This document shows positions 20,165 through 30,231 of a stretch of 64,000 bases of DNA, piece after piece. Position 1 is the stretch's first letter; every line of letters starts with the position of its first letter. The stretch is from CAVVGZ01 sp963841845. Lineage in GTDB: Bacteria > Chloroflexota > Anaerolineae > Anaerolineales > Anaerolineaceae. The DNA is taken from assembly GCA_963841845.1 (NCBI GenBank), contig CAWJEG010000009.1:1-64000 (forward strand), given 5' to 3'. A program made the position numbers and the translations under genes. The notes below the pieces were generated by a model. That model ran no database searches. It was not told the DNA's origin and saw nothing but the letters and a program-made list of their open reading frames with translations.

Positions 20165-20560
20165 ATGGGACGTCTAATCCATTTTGAGATCCATGTAAAT
20201 GATATGGAACGTGCCAAAAAGTTCTACGGGGAGGTTTTCGGCTGGATATTTGAGGATTGGACTGCATTTGCCGGATCACCCTACTGGGGGGCGATTACCG
20301 GGGCTGAAACCGATGCGGGCATAAACGGGGCGCTCATGCTGCGCCACGGACCTCCGCCGGCTGCTGGCCAGCCCGTCAACGGCTATGTCTGTACCCTGGG
20401 GGTGGAGGATTACGACCGCACGGAAGCAAAGATCCTTGAACTGGGCGGGATGGTCGCACTGCCAAAAGCTGCCCTGACAGGGATGGCCTGGCAGGGATAC
20501 TACCTGGATCCGGAGGGAAATATTTTTGGCATCCACCAATCGGATGTTAATGCAAAATAG
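20165..20560 (+). CDS. VOC-family (glyoxalase/bleomycin-resistance-like) protein
   Basis: A 131-aa single vicinal-oxygen-chelate domain: GRLIHFEIHVNDMERAKKFY at the start, VFGWIFEDW, and C-terminal GYYLDPEGNIFGIHQ with the metal-ligand type Glu. Family members include glyoxalases, dioxygenases and resistance proteins; the activity here cannot be read from sequence. ATG at 20,165 with AAGGAGG before it. Preceded by 260 bp containing a TATAAT at 20,089, so it may have its own promoter. Third gene of the rightward block after padR and the GyrI-like gene. Confidence 0.87.
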   Translation: MGRLIHFEIHVNDMERAKKFYGEVFGWIFEDWTAFAGSPYWGAITGAETDAGINGALMLRHGPPPAAGQPVNGYVCTLGVEDYDRTEAKILELGGMVALPKAALTGMAWQGYYLDPEGNIFGIHQSDVNAK

Positions 20561-20628
20561 GGTTTAAGCTGCTGGTCTGCCGCCGTCCTCAGAGGTTGTG
20601 AATTAATTATTGATTGCCACATCTCCCC

Positions 20629-21093
20629 CTAACCTGCCGTTGAGAAATATTCACAGACATCAATGTCTCGCATTGGACTAGCGGATTGATTGGTCCGCGC
20701 ATGATCCTTCACATTCCATCTAATCGGGGACGCTACACAGTAACTTTCCTGCCAGGAGCAGGCAGGACCTTCAGCGTTCAGGATGATACCCACAGAGGAT
20801 GTGACAATAATCAGGACGATGTAACGAAGTATTACGGTTTTTAACATTGGATTCTTTGTAGGGATTATTTCGAAGAAACGAAGCAGGAAATAGCTGACAC
20901 AGCATCCGTTCATCAGGCCACCAAGCAATGACTCAAGCAGCATTGGAAAATCAAGAAATTGAAAGAGCAGCTCTATACTCCGCAGCGATTGGAGTTTTAG
21001 AAATCACGAAGTTTGCACCCCAGAATGCCATTCCCCCCCCAATAGTGAGCATATAAAGGTTTTTGAGAGGATGGTCGAACCACTTTCAACCAT
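20629..21093 (-). CDS. Small multi-span membrane protein, frameshifted
   Basis: ATG at 21,093 has an excellent site (AGGAG, 8 nt). The frame opens MVESGSTILSKTFICSLLGG and then breaks at a run of eight C (21,033-21,040). It continues MAFWGANFVISKTPIAAEYR, and after another change MLLESLLGGLMNGCCVSYFL and LRYIVLIIVTSSVGIIL. At least three membrane spans are visible. The C-terminus is unsure (stop at 20,629). I do not recognise the family. It follows the oxidoreductase and CPBP remnant of cassette 3. Confidence 0.5.
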
Positions 21094-21116
21094 TTAACTT
21101 TCTCCTTGTAATGTAT

Positions 21117-21240
21117 AGTACCCCATAAGAGCACCTGGCTGTCGTGCGAGAAAGTATAAAGTCCCGATCAGGATCACAGAAAGTAATTGCAAAATGACCG
21201 ATTGTGCCATTGAATGTTTTTCGACTAGATCTTGTTACAT
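21117..21240 (-). pseudogene. N-terminal remnant of a CPBP protease gene
   Basis: The minus strand reads VEKHSMAQSVILQLLSVILI and then TLYFLARQPGALMGY. This aligns with residues 6-41 of the intact CPBP protease at 7,963-8,685 (IEKYSATQSVILHLLPGILV). The ATG at 21,240 is followed at once by a stop, and everything after ~40 codons, including the EExxxR active site, is missing. Clear relic of the cassette-1 gene order in cassette 3. Confidence 0.6.
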
Positions 21241-21275
21241 TTCGGTATGTCGTAATTGTCTGTTTTGTAAACTTG

Positions 21276-22272
21276 TTAGACTTTTGTATTATGTTCTACC
21301 GTAATGACAACACTTCCCTTTTTTCGCCCGGTGTCCACATATCTATGCGCCTCGGCAGTCTGTTCCAATGGATAACACCGGTCAATGACCGGCCTGATAT
21401 TTCCTGCTTCTACGAGGTCTTTGATAAATACCAAATCCTCTTTGCACTCGACTGGCGACCCAAAGATTACTTTCTTACCGCCTGGCACGGAAGTTAATAG
21501 CATTTGACCCATCTCCCGCAGACCGCCAGCGACGGCAAGATATAACCCTTTGGGTTTGAGAGAATTCTTACAACGTGAAAACGAAGTCTTTCCTACAACC
21601 GTATCTACAATGATGTCGTAGGTCTCACCGTTTTGGGTAAAATCCTGTTTGGTGTAATCAATCACCTGATCAGCACCCAGCGACTTCACCAGTTCCAAAT
21701 TGGCGGTGCTGCATATACCTGTGACTTCGGCCCCGTAGTATTTGGCAAGCTGAACTACATAAACACCGACCCCACCGGATGCGCCAATGACCAGAACTTT
21801 TTGTCCTCGCTTAATTTTGGCCCTATCCCTCAGAAAATACAATGCGGTTCCAGCCCCAAATGGAAGGGAGGCTGCTTCCTGGTATGACGAGGTTAGCCGG
21901 TTTTATGGCCAACGCCCCTTTTTCAGGTCTGCATGTGTATTCGGCATAGGCGCCAAATCGATCTGAGTTAATCCCGAAAACCTGGTCGCCTTTTTTGAAC
22001 CGGGTCACAGCTTCTCCGATGGCTTCGACTTCCCCGGCTAATTCAGTCCCCAGGATGGCAATTTTGGGCTTTCTAAGGCCAAACATCAGGCGCGGCAGCG
22101 GGCCAAAGCCGGGCGGGACAAAGGTGAAGCCGCGTACATTGCAGTCCCCGGTTGTGACGGTTGCGGCGAAAATTTTGATCAGCACTTCATTGTCTCCAGG
22201 GGTGGGTTTCCCCACCTCCTGGAGATGCAGGACATCGGCCGGGCCGTACTCGGTGTACACAATTGCTTTCAT
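21276..22272 (-). CDS. Zinc-type NAD(P)-dependent quinone oxidoreductase (MDR family), copy 2, one frameshift
   Basis: Paralogue of the gene at 13,246. MKAIVYTEYGPADVLHLQEV at the ATG 22,272, ILGTELAGEVEAIGEAVTRF, DQVFGINSDRFGAYAEY, cofactor motif VLVIGASGGVGVYVVQLAKY, ADQVIDYTKQDF, and C-terminal EAHRYVDTGRKKGSVVITV. About 330 aa, normal for the family. One frame change near 21,870 divides it. The start overlaps the stop of the preceding membrane gene in ATGA, indicating translational coupling. Predicted NAD(P)H-dependent reductase of small carbonyl or quinone substrates. Confidence 0.85.
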
Positions 22273-22763
22273 GAGTTTCTCCAAATTTGATTTGTTCGCA
22301 CGGGCTGCGATAAGGGCTGGGATTCGGGGTTGCGCCACATCCAGGCATTCCAGACAATTAGTAACAGACCTGTGATTTCTATCGCGACATAAAAAGTATA
22401 AGCTGGAGACGGCGCCCCAAGAAACAATGAAGCGATTTGAGCCAAAATAAAAAGTATACCTGCGATGATGTTTGCCCAACGATTAGCCCTATACTTTAAT
22501 ACCCAGGACAGGACAATCATTAAAAACGGAATCTCAAATATTATCGCGGTTCCCAACAAAAACCTGTCTGTGATTTTAACAGTTCCATCTGCAGTGTATC
22601 CAGTCATATGCATTGCCAAAACCCCAGGCTCCAAAGATGAGAGGGTATCACAATACATAAAATTTAGCGAATAAAACACCCATAATATGATTAGCAAAAT
22701 TTTTGTATTCATTTCGGCGGTCTTTATGTTTGTCCCAGGGAGATTTCCTTTGGTTGTGTTCAT
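22269..22763 (-). CDS. DUF6326-type small membrane protein
   Basis: A 164-aa protein with four hydrophobic segments and the stretch LKYRANRWANIIAGILF, typical of a family I know as DUF6326 (function unknown). The frame is open to 22,832, but the ATG at 22,763 has AGGAG about 8 nt upstream, so I begin there. Its stop overlaps the oxidoreductase start (ATGA). It holds the membrane-protein slot of cassette 3. Confidence 0.8.
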   Translation of the reverse strand: MNTTKGNLPGTNIKTAEMNTKILLIILWVFYSLNFMYCDTLSSLEPGVLAMHMTGYTADGTVKITDRFLLGTAIIFEIPFLMIVLSWVLKYRANRWANIIAGILFILAQIASLFLGAPSPAYTFYVAIEITGLLLIVWNAWMWRNPESQPLSQPVRTNQIWRNS

Positions 22764-22895
22764 TTTTTTTACTCCTATTTTTGAACGATATGAATGAGTT
22801 TCATTAGACTTGAATAAAATTGGGGTCGCCACCCGGTTACCGGGGGTTGAAATAGGCCAGAATTATTATCAAAGGCGAATCTCCTTTCCAAGCAG

Positions 22896-23222
22896 CTAAT
22901 ATCCATTTACTATTTGACATCTGACATATCTACCTGGCCTGTCCCGCGGAGTCCCCGAAGAGGGGATTGTAGTCGAGGAGCCGGGTTCAACAGGATTGAC
23001 CGAGAGCAACGGCAAACCCAAATCCCGCAGTTTTTTGAGCAAGCCATGCAACGCGGCCTGATCAACCACCGGGCCGGTTAGAAGCGTTTCGCCATCCTCT
23101 TCCGGTGTGATGGTCAGGCTCTCGAACCAGTCCATCCATTGTTGACCTAAATGGCCCTCAACCCTGATTTGATAAACCAGGGGTTGGCTGGAGTCGTTTT
23201 TGGGGTTTCGTTTGTTTGACAT
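22896..23222 (-). CDS. Conserved ~108-aa protein (YEIRLKGHL family), cassette 3 copy
   Basis: Intact third copy: VYQIRVEGHLGQQWMDWF, SLTITPEEDGETLLTGPV, DQAALHGLLKKLRDLGLPLL. Starts MSNKRN at the ATG 23,222; the ribosome binding site is weak. The C-terminal ~25 residues after SVNPVEP differ from the other copies and seem unstructured. Lies between MalT-like copy 3 and the DUF6326-type gene, as its paralogues do. Confidence 0.82.
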   Translation of the reverse strand: MSNKRNPKNDSSQPLVYQIRVEGHLGQQWMDWFESLTITPEEDGETLLTGPVVDQAALHGLLKKLRDLGLPLLSVNPVEPGSSTTIPSSGTPRDRPGRYVRCQIVNGY

Positions 23223-23350
23223 GACCTGTACCTGTTGCGGACTGCCATAACCGCCTTTTCTACTTGCTCACTGTAAAGTTAATATACCGGCAATCCAGTA
23301 TTGCCGGATAGAACCAAAAGTATTGTTCGGGAGTATTGTTTTTGGGGGAG

Positions 23351-26101
23351 TTACAACAGGCCCAGCTGGCGGGCGCGCATCACCGCTTCAGAGCGATTCT
23401 GTGCCTGCAGTTTGCCAAAGATGCGTAAGTTGTGTCCTTTGACCGTACTCAAGGCCAGGACAAGCCGCTGGCTGATCTCGTTATTGGTGAGTCCCTGGGC
23501 GACCAGGCGCAGCACTTCCAGCTCGCGTTCGCTCAATGGCTCAATCATATCTGGGATTATAAGACTGTTCGTTGACTGCTTTTCAACCGCCCGCTTGAAG
23601 GCCGACAGGAGTTTTTCTACATAAACGAGCAGCGGATAGTCCTGGCCGCTCGATTGCTTTTCAATCCGCGATCGAAAATCCAACAGCAGCAAACGCACCG
23701 GCTCGCCTTCATCGACAAAAAGCCGGACATAGCCTTCCGGCTCGGAGAGTGTCAGAGCGCGCTCAAGTGACGCCAGAGCCAGGGGAAGGTTACCCTGGGT
23801 CTGGTGTGCGAGTGCCTGTACCACCAGGATTTCAATTACACTGCCGATCCTTCTTTGCGCTTCAGCTGCTTTTAACAGGCGCTCCAGCAATCCGATTGCC
23901 TGCAGGATAGAGCTCCTGCCCTGGCGTCTTTGACATTCGGCAATCAGCACCCGGGCTAGTATGAGATGTTCGAACTCGTCCAGGTAGCTGATTTCATCGT
24001 CAGCCGACAACCTACGCTCATGCGCCCAAGCCTGGGCCAGGTCCAAGCGGCCTTGCTTAAGATACACTTTCGCTTTCAAGGCTTCGATGGGACGGGTATC
24101 TGGTACGGGGTTCATGACATACGCCGGCCTGGCTTCATCCAAAAGAACCAGCGCAGTTTCCAGTTCTCCCCCGGACTCTTTGAACCGGGCCTGAGCAAGA
24201 TGCCAGCGGTAAGACCAGTCGACCAGCGTGGTTTTCTCACCCATCTCCAAGGCTTTTTGCAGGTGCTCCGCAGCGGCTGCATCCTTTCCCATCTCATGCT
24301 GCAGCACCGCCAATCCCAAATAATGGTGGGCGGTGATGTGCTGCGCATCGTTGCCATGTTCTGAGGCAATCTGTAATGATCGCTGGTAGGTTTTTATAGC
24401 CTCGCGGAGACGACCCTGGGCGATCAGGATTTCAGCCGTATAAAAACCACTGGCAACGACAAAAACGAAATTACCCTCCTTCTCCATACTACTCCATCCA
24501 ATTGCACATGGCCCGGCGGGCAGACTCCAGGTCTCCGTTCGCCCAGTGGGTGAATTCCAAGTAGCATGGTAGCCTGGGCGCGCCTGAAAAGGTCATCTTC
24601 AGGGATGAGTTGGAGTGCAAGTTCGGCATATTTCACCGTGTCGGAAAGATTACCCTGGACCTGGGCATTATAGGCACGGGTCATGGCAATCACTGCTGGC
24701 AGGGACCCAAGCAGTGCTTCGTCCGCCACGACGATCATCCCCTGGTGAACCATTCAAGCACCGTTCGGCATCCTGCATGCAGGCCTCGCTGGCCTCCGGT
24801 TCGCCGGCATCCATGAACGCCTGGGCCATCTGGGTGCTGAGCACCGGCCGGATACGGGTCGCATCTTCTGGCAGTTTCTTGACCCAGCCCAGCCAGGCGG
24901 CAGATTGAAAACTGACTATCCATGCCCTGCCAGGATAATTCGGCCAGCCCCGCCGCCCGGCCATAATCCCCGGCAGCAATGGCATGGTGAAAAGCTTCGG
25001 CCTCATCCCCGTTCTTTTCATACCACTGGCTGGCGCGGAGATGACATTCTGCGATTTCTGCGGGTGACAGCTTTTGTCCTAACCGCTGGCGCAGGATATC
25101 CCCAAAGAGATGGTGGTAGCGGTACCAGCGCCGCTCGTTATCCAGGGGAACAATGAACAGGTTGGTGCGTTCGAGATATTCCAGGGTTTCCTGCCCGGAA
25201 GACAGAGGGGTCGACCAAAATGGCATCACAAAGGGAGCCGCTCATGCGGTTGAGGATGGAGGTGTCGCAGCAGGAAGGCCTGGACGCTTTCGAGACTGCT
25301 GTTGCAGGACTTCTTCAATCAGGTAATCCAGCACGAAATGGTGGCTGCCGGTGAAAGATTGGATGAAACTGGTGGTATCTTGATGTCCCTGCATAGCAAA
25401 GCGAGTGCAGCCAATTGCAGACCGGCTATCCAGCCTTCGGTGCGGTCCTCCAGTGCAGTGATGTTTTCTGCGGAGAGGTTCAGTCCCATCACCTGGTTGA
25501 GAAATTCAGCGGCTTCGGCGGGAGTAAAGCGCAAGTCGGCGGCACGCAGCTCAGTTAATTGACCCCGGGCGCGTAACCGAGCCAGGGGCAGATGTGGATC
25601 CTCACGGGTGGTGATGACCAGGTGCATCTGGGGCGGCAGGTGCTCAACCAGGAAAACAAGGGCCCGATCCACCGGTTGGGAATCAATCACATGGTAATCA
25701 TCCAGCACCAGGATGAAGTTGTCCGAAATGGTGGTGATGTCATTGAGCAGGGTTGTCAGAATCGATTCAGCCGGCGGTGGCTGAGGGGACTGGAGAATAG
25801 CCAACACCCCTTTTCCAATATTCGCCGTAATCGTCTGCAACGCAGCGACGAGGTATGTCAGAAAGTGAGCGAGGTCGTTATCCCCTTCGTCCAGCGACAG
25901 CCAGGCGACCGTTTGCCCACAACAGGCGATCCATTCGCTGACCAGCGTGGTTTTCCCAAAGCCGGCAGGGGCAGAGATGAGGGTCAGTTTACGGCTCGCA
26001 GAGAGGCCCTCGTTCAACCGCTCGATCAGGCGGGGGCGGAGGACAATTTCTGACCTGAGTGTGGGGGTATAAAGTTTGGTGATGAGAAGTGGTTCAGGCA
26101 T
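23351..26101 (-). pseudogene. MalT-like LuxR-family transcriptional regulator, copy 3, frameshifted
   Basis: About 917 codons. ATG 26,101 opens MPEPLLITKLYTPTLRSEIV, then LRPRLIERLNEGLSASRKL, Walker A SAPAGFGKTTLVSEW, LVLDDYHVIDS, TTREDPHLPLARL, YRYHHLFGDILRQRL, TPR-like repeats and a LuxR helix-turn-helix (LSERELEVLRLVAQGLTNNE, ALSTVKGHNLRIFGKL). The helix-turn-helix is clearly different from copies 1 and 2. Frame changes near 25,380, 25,220, 24,720 and 24,490 split it; the last 378 codons (23,351-24,487) are intact. Head gene of cassette 3. Confidence 0.85.
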
Positions 26102-26104
26102 CCT

Positions 26105-26460
26105 AAAATAATTATACATCGCGCCTAATTAGGGGGCGGAAATGGCCAAAGAAAAAACTAAAAAAGGATAGATGAATCCGCTGAATAGGATGCCATACCC
26201 AAGGATCAGCCATATTATCCCCTTGTGGGACTGCTGCATGCCGGGCATCGCCAGGCACCCAATGTAGGGAAGCAGGAACCCACAGGGTGCTTTGCGACCA
26301 GCGTTCGTCGGTTTTGCTGACACCTGCACTCCCCGGCACCGCCCGCCGGGGCATGTGTGCAGCAGGTGTAAGGGTAAGCCCTGAATGTTTTCCTCAGGGT
26401 TGCAGTGCTCGCCGCACAAACCCATGCATTTTGTGCAGTGCATAACGGTGGCACGGATTC
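26105..26460 (-). pseudogene. Decayed small Cys-rich membrane protein upstream of MalT copy 3
   Basis: The minus strand contains MHCTKCMGLCGEHC (zinc-ribbon-like Cys pairs) followed, after frame changes, by QQSHKGIIWLILGYGILF, a hydrophobic segment resembling TM2-type proteins. No single frame covers both parts convincingly. Part of the stretch is duplicated at 18,310-18,540 upstream of MalT copy 2. I treat it as a damaged gene; the assignment is tentative. Confidence 0.35.
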
Positions 26461-27048
26461 AGGATATTTGCTAACAACCGGGCTGGTGGCTTTTAAGGGA
26501 TGATATTCGAAGGAGAAGGTAAGTGAGTGGCTTCAGTCTGCTGTTTTTCAACAAAACGATTACCCAGCAAATTGAATTGTGATTTGTTCAGGCATCAGGG
26601 AAATTCATGATTTACATTAGCTCGCCTGGCTTGTTTGCTTGCCAATCTGTCCATGGGATCTAATTATTGACCTGATATAAACAAGCCTTAAACGCCCAAA
26701 AGCTAAGCCCTAGCCTGGTGACGGTGGCTGGAAAAACAGGGGGAGTGACGCAATACTGAAGGTTTCCAGGATAAAGCGATACATAAATAACTGTGAACCA
26801 ATTTAAAATAAATGAAGTAAGGAGGACGGATTATCCAACCCGAATTAGATCGGGCATATGAACAGAAGTTATAATTAATCTCCAATAAACAAATGACAAT
26901 CAAGATGAGGGTCGGAATTCCGGTTCATGCCGCTTTCAGTCTTGCTATCCTTATCCGTCTTCCATTGTCAATAAGGATGTGCGGGCGGCCTCAAACTCTG
27001 GAAGCATCATCCGGCATGGTCCCCAATAGGAATTAGGAGTGTGATTCA
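26461..27048. other. Intergenic stretch without a recognisable gene
   Basis: About 590 bp between the decayed Cys-rich gene and the META lipoprotein gene. Mixed composition, no frame with a plausible start and family match. AGGAGTGTGATTC directly before 27,049 is the ribosome binding site of the next gene. Confidence 0.4.
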
Positions 27049-27577
27049 ATGAATAAGAAAACCCTGTTTTATATCCTGCTGGCCGTCCTGGCAGCTGTGC
27101 TGCTGTTTACCGTCTTTGGGCTGGCAGTCATATCCCCGCCGGAAGCTACCCCAACACCAGAACCTGCATCACTGCCGGCAGCTACAAATACACCAGAACC
27201 GGCGTCACCGCCAACCGCATCGATCCAGGGGATAACCTGGCAGTGGATCAGCCTGACTAACCAGACAACCGGCGCCACCACACCGGTGCCTGCCCCGGAA
27301 AATTACACAATCACCTTTAACGCAGATGGCACACTGACAGGGAAAGCGGACTGCAACAATTTCGCGGGCAGCTATTCCCAGGAGAATGGATTCTCCATCC
27401 AATTGGACGCTTCCACAATGGCATTCTGCAGCGATGTCTCATTGGACCAACAGTACCTGGCCTTATTGGGCAGTGTGGCAGCCGGCGGACCGGATGGGGC
27501 GGGACGGCTTTGCTTTGGAAACGGCAGGCGGCGAGCAGCGCCTGCTCTTCCAGAATGGAGGCACTGCCCCGCAGTGA
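27049..27577 (+). CDS. META-domain secreted or membrane-anchored protein, one frameshift
   Basis: About 176 aa. N-terminal membrane anchor or signal (TLFYILLAVLAAVLLFTVFG), a Pro/Thr/Ala-rich linker, then a META domain (ITWQWISLTNQTTG, YTITFNADGTLTGKADCNNF, TMAFCSDVSLDQQYLALLG). One frame change near 27,500 is needed to reach the normal end (LLFQNGGTAPQ, stop 27,577). Uncorrected, the frame runs to 27,585 with unrelated residues. META domains occur in heat-stress-induced HslJ-like and protease-inhibitor-like envelope proteins. Function here unknown. Confidence 0.75.
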
Positions 27578-27692
27578 CACTGTGACCTTTTTTCATAGAC
27601 TTGAATAATGGTGAGATATATAATCAATATCAGGTTTAGGTTTATCTTGAGAGGCAAAAACCCTTAATTGCCATCGATGGCTCTATTAATTA

Positions 27693-27993
27693 ATGCAAAA
27701 TACAGACTCACTCATCCGTACGAAGCTTCGCCTGCCCTTCACCCGGCCAGGAATGGTTTCCAGGCCACGGCTTCAGGAACAATTATGTAGGGACTGTGCA
27801 GACCGTGTACTCTGATTACCGCCCCGGCCGGTTTTGGCAAGACGACCCTGGTGGCATCCAGTATCGTGGTTGTGGTATTCCTGCAGCCTGGCTTTCCCTG
27901 GATAAAAATGACAATCAATCGGGATGGTTCCTGACGATATCTCATCGCTGCGCTGCAGGCTGCTGACAGCCGGATCGGCAGTGAGGCTGCTCA
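27693..27993 (+). pseudogene. N-terminal fragment of a fourth MalT-like regulator
   Basis: ATG at 27,693 opens MQNTDSLIRTKLRLPFTRPG and VSRPRLQEQL. After frame changes come LLITAPAGFGKTTLVAS, IPAAWLSLDKNDNQ and RCAAG. These are the first ~100 residues of a MalT-class ATPase, including Walker A. The text then changes without a gap into an alpha/beta hydrolase near 27,994. It is on the plus strand, opposite to copies 1-3, and its sequence is from a different lineage (TKLRLPFTRPG rather than LLxTKLYxP). Confidence 0.6.
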
Positions 27994-28633
27994 ACTCACT
28001 TTCTCGGGAGGCGCTACTTCTTCCATCCGGTTTGCTGCGCGCTATCCAGAGCGGATTTCGGCATTGGTTCTGCTTGCACCGGCTGCGCCCGGGAAAGTGA
28101 TTGTACCCCCACCACCTAAAATGATATTCGACACTCTGATGCGGAGTGATTTCATTTATTGGACAATGATCACGTACTTCAGGTCGTTTGGGTACCAGAT
28201 GCTTGGAGTCCCCAGGGAATTTACCCTTACACCGGAGTATAAGGCTGAACTGGACGAAAGCCTGGCAACCACGCTGCCTCTCAGCGAACGGATAGATGGC
28301 TTTATTTATGATAACTATGACCCACAATTACAGGACGACTTCTATGGGTCCATTTCTGAGACCAGCCCCTACCCGCTCAGCGATATCAAAATCCCGGTGC
28401 TGGTAATTGGGGCGGAAGATGATCCATATTCGAATATTGAAAATGTGACAGCAGCCTGGCGGAGAAATTCCCGAACAAGCGCCTGTTTATCCTGCCGGAT
28501 GGCGGTCACCCGCATTTGGGGCATAACCGGGAAGTCAATGCGGAGCTCATCCAATTCCTGAACAACAACACAAGCGCATGTCAGGGAAAAGCCAATGAAA
28601 GAAAAGGCCGGTATGTACAATCAGGACCAATCT
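27994..28633 (+). pseudogene. C-terminal half of an alpha/beta hydrolase
   Basis: Begins exactly at the nucleophile elbow (SGGATSSIRFAARYPERI) and continues through the cap and acid region (LSDIKIPVLVIGAEDDPYSN) to the catalytic His region. The latter is readable in another frame after a change near 28,460 as LFILPDGGHPHLGHN. The N-terminal half with the oxyanion-hole HG motif is absent; the MalT fragment lies there instead. No start of its own is visible, so it is most likely non-functional. Confidence 0.6.
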
Positions 28634-28652
28634 GACTGGTCAGACAACCCGT

Positions 28653-29560
28653 ATGGCAATGGGTACAGTAATGACCCATCTGGCATATGGAGGATTGCCG
28701 AATGAAAGCCTCGACAGCCGTATGTTCCGAAATTGATCGGATAGAAAAGCTCATCAGCCGTTTCATACCGGGTAGTGAAATCAGTCGGATAAACCAGTCT
28801 GCAGGGGTAAATCAGGGAAAAGTAAGCCTCGAAACCTATCAAGTACTGTCGAAAGCGATTGAATTTTCTCGATGCTTGTCCAGGATGCTTTGACGTGACC
28901 GTCGAACCATTGGTACAGCCTGTGGAATCAATGGAAAAGCATCCTTGTCAGGACCGGATGAATTAATCGCATCCGTCAGGTCCTTTCACTGGTAAATGAT
29001 CGGGATTTGATCCTGGATCCATGGGATATGACCGCCGGATTGAGATAGCATCGGCCAGGCGGTTGATCTGGGCGGGATCGGGAAAGGATTTGCCGGAGAT
29101 AAGATCCTGGATATATTCAAGGAATTTGGAGTCACATCGGCTTATTCAAATCTCGGCGGCAATGTTGTAACTCTGGGTGGCAAACCAGACGGCTCTCCAT
29201 GGCGAGATTGGCATCCAGCATCCACGGCAGGAGAACCGAATAATCGGTTCAGTTGCGGTAGAAAACCAGTCGGTGGTGACATCAGGAGACTACCAGCGTT
29301 ACTTTATCGACAGTCGGGGCAGAAGGCATCATCATATTCTAAATCCTGAACCGGTTATCCTGCTGAATCGGGACTGATCAGCGTATCCATTGTTTCAGAT
29401 AAGTCACTGACTGCAGATGCGCTTATCTACAATCATTGTTTGTAGCTGGGATGAAGAAAGGACTATGAATTCACTGAAGAGGTTTCCTGAATACCGAAGC
29501 CGTTCTTGATGGACATCGGATGTTACGGGTTCACATCACACTCTGGTCTGCAGTGCTCGG
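28653..29560 (+). pseudogene. apbE: FAD:protein FMN transferase (ApbE), frameshifted
   Basis: ApbE attaches FMN covalently to a Thr/Ser of exported flavoproteins, using FAD and Mg2+. Readable stretches in order: MAMGTVMTHLAYG, IDRIEKLISRFIPGSEISRI, CFDVTVEPLVQLWN, VDLGGIGKGFAGDKILDIF (the cofactor-site region), LGGNVVTLGGKPDGSPW, VTSGDYQRYFIDSRGRRHHH, and SLTADALSTIIF (the metal-binding region). These lie in at least three frames with several changes, so no full-length protein is encoded as given. It directly precedes two FMN-binding proteins that carry its target motif, which supports the call. Confidence 0.72.
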
Positions 29561-29627
29561 TTCCAGGCGGATCATGGCATTGAAGTGTCAATATTGGATT
29601 GAGTAAATGATCAGGAGAAAATCGAAA

Positions 29628-30231
29628 ATGAATGGATGGTTGGTTGTACTCATAATTTCTGGAGTGCTAGGTGTAGCCGGATGGGATCGGCTGGTCGAAA
29701 TTAATGAAAGAGCATCGTGAAGCCAGGAACCTGCCGCTGGATGCTGTGGATTTCAGCAAACTGAAGGATGGTACTTACCATGGTGTCTATGAGGGTGGAA
29801 TGTACAGGTGGCGGGCGAATGAATGTGATGTAACGGTAGAGAATGGAAGAGTGACCGATATCCAGCTTTCAGTCAGCCAGGACCCGGGAGGGAAAAATAC
29901 GCAGCATCAAGAGCTGTATGACCGGGTTATCCAGGCGCAATCGCTGCATGTTGATACGATCAGCAGTGCAACTCTCACCTCGAAAGCATATCTCAAGGCG
30001 GTAGAAAATGCGCTTGTCCTGTCACAGTTACGAATAGAAAATGAATTTTATTATACCAAGGAGATAGATGCTGTGACTACGAATGATCCGATAAAACAAA
30101 ATGGAAAAAGTAATAGCAATGGGTTGTTTGATTGTACTGATGATCATTTTAGTGATCGTTGTCGTGAGCGGGGGGATCGGTTGGATATTATTATCAGCAG
30201 AACACCGCGAAGCTGCAAGCCTCCCCCTTGA
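29628..30231 (+). CDS. FMN-binding (NqrC/RnfG-type) domain protein 1, one frameshift
   Basis: Envelope protein with an N-terminal membrane anchor (MNGWLVVLIISGVLGVAG, ATG 29,628, AGGAG upstream) and one FMN-binding domain: LKDGTYHGVYEGGMY near the start and the flavinylation motif DTISSATLTSKAY (usual form SGATxT) where ApbE would attach FMN. One frame change near 29,690 separates anchor and domain. The 3' end reads on over the start of the next gene to 30,231, so its true stop may be hidden. It is a tandem paralogue of the following gene. Predicted one- or two-electron carrier at the outer face of the membrane. Confidence 0.75.
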
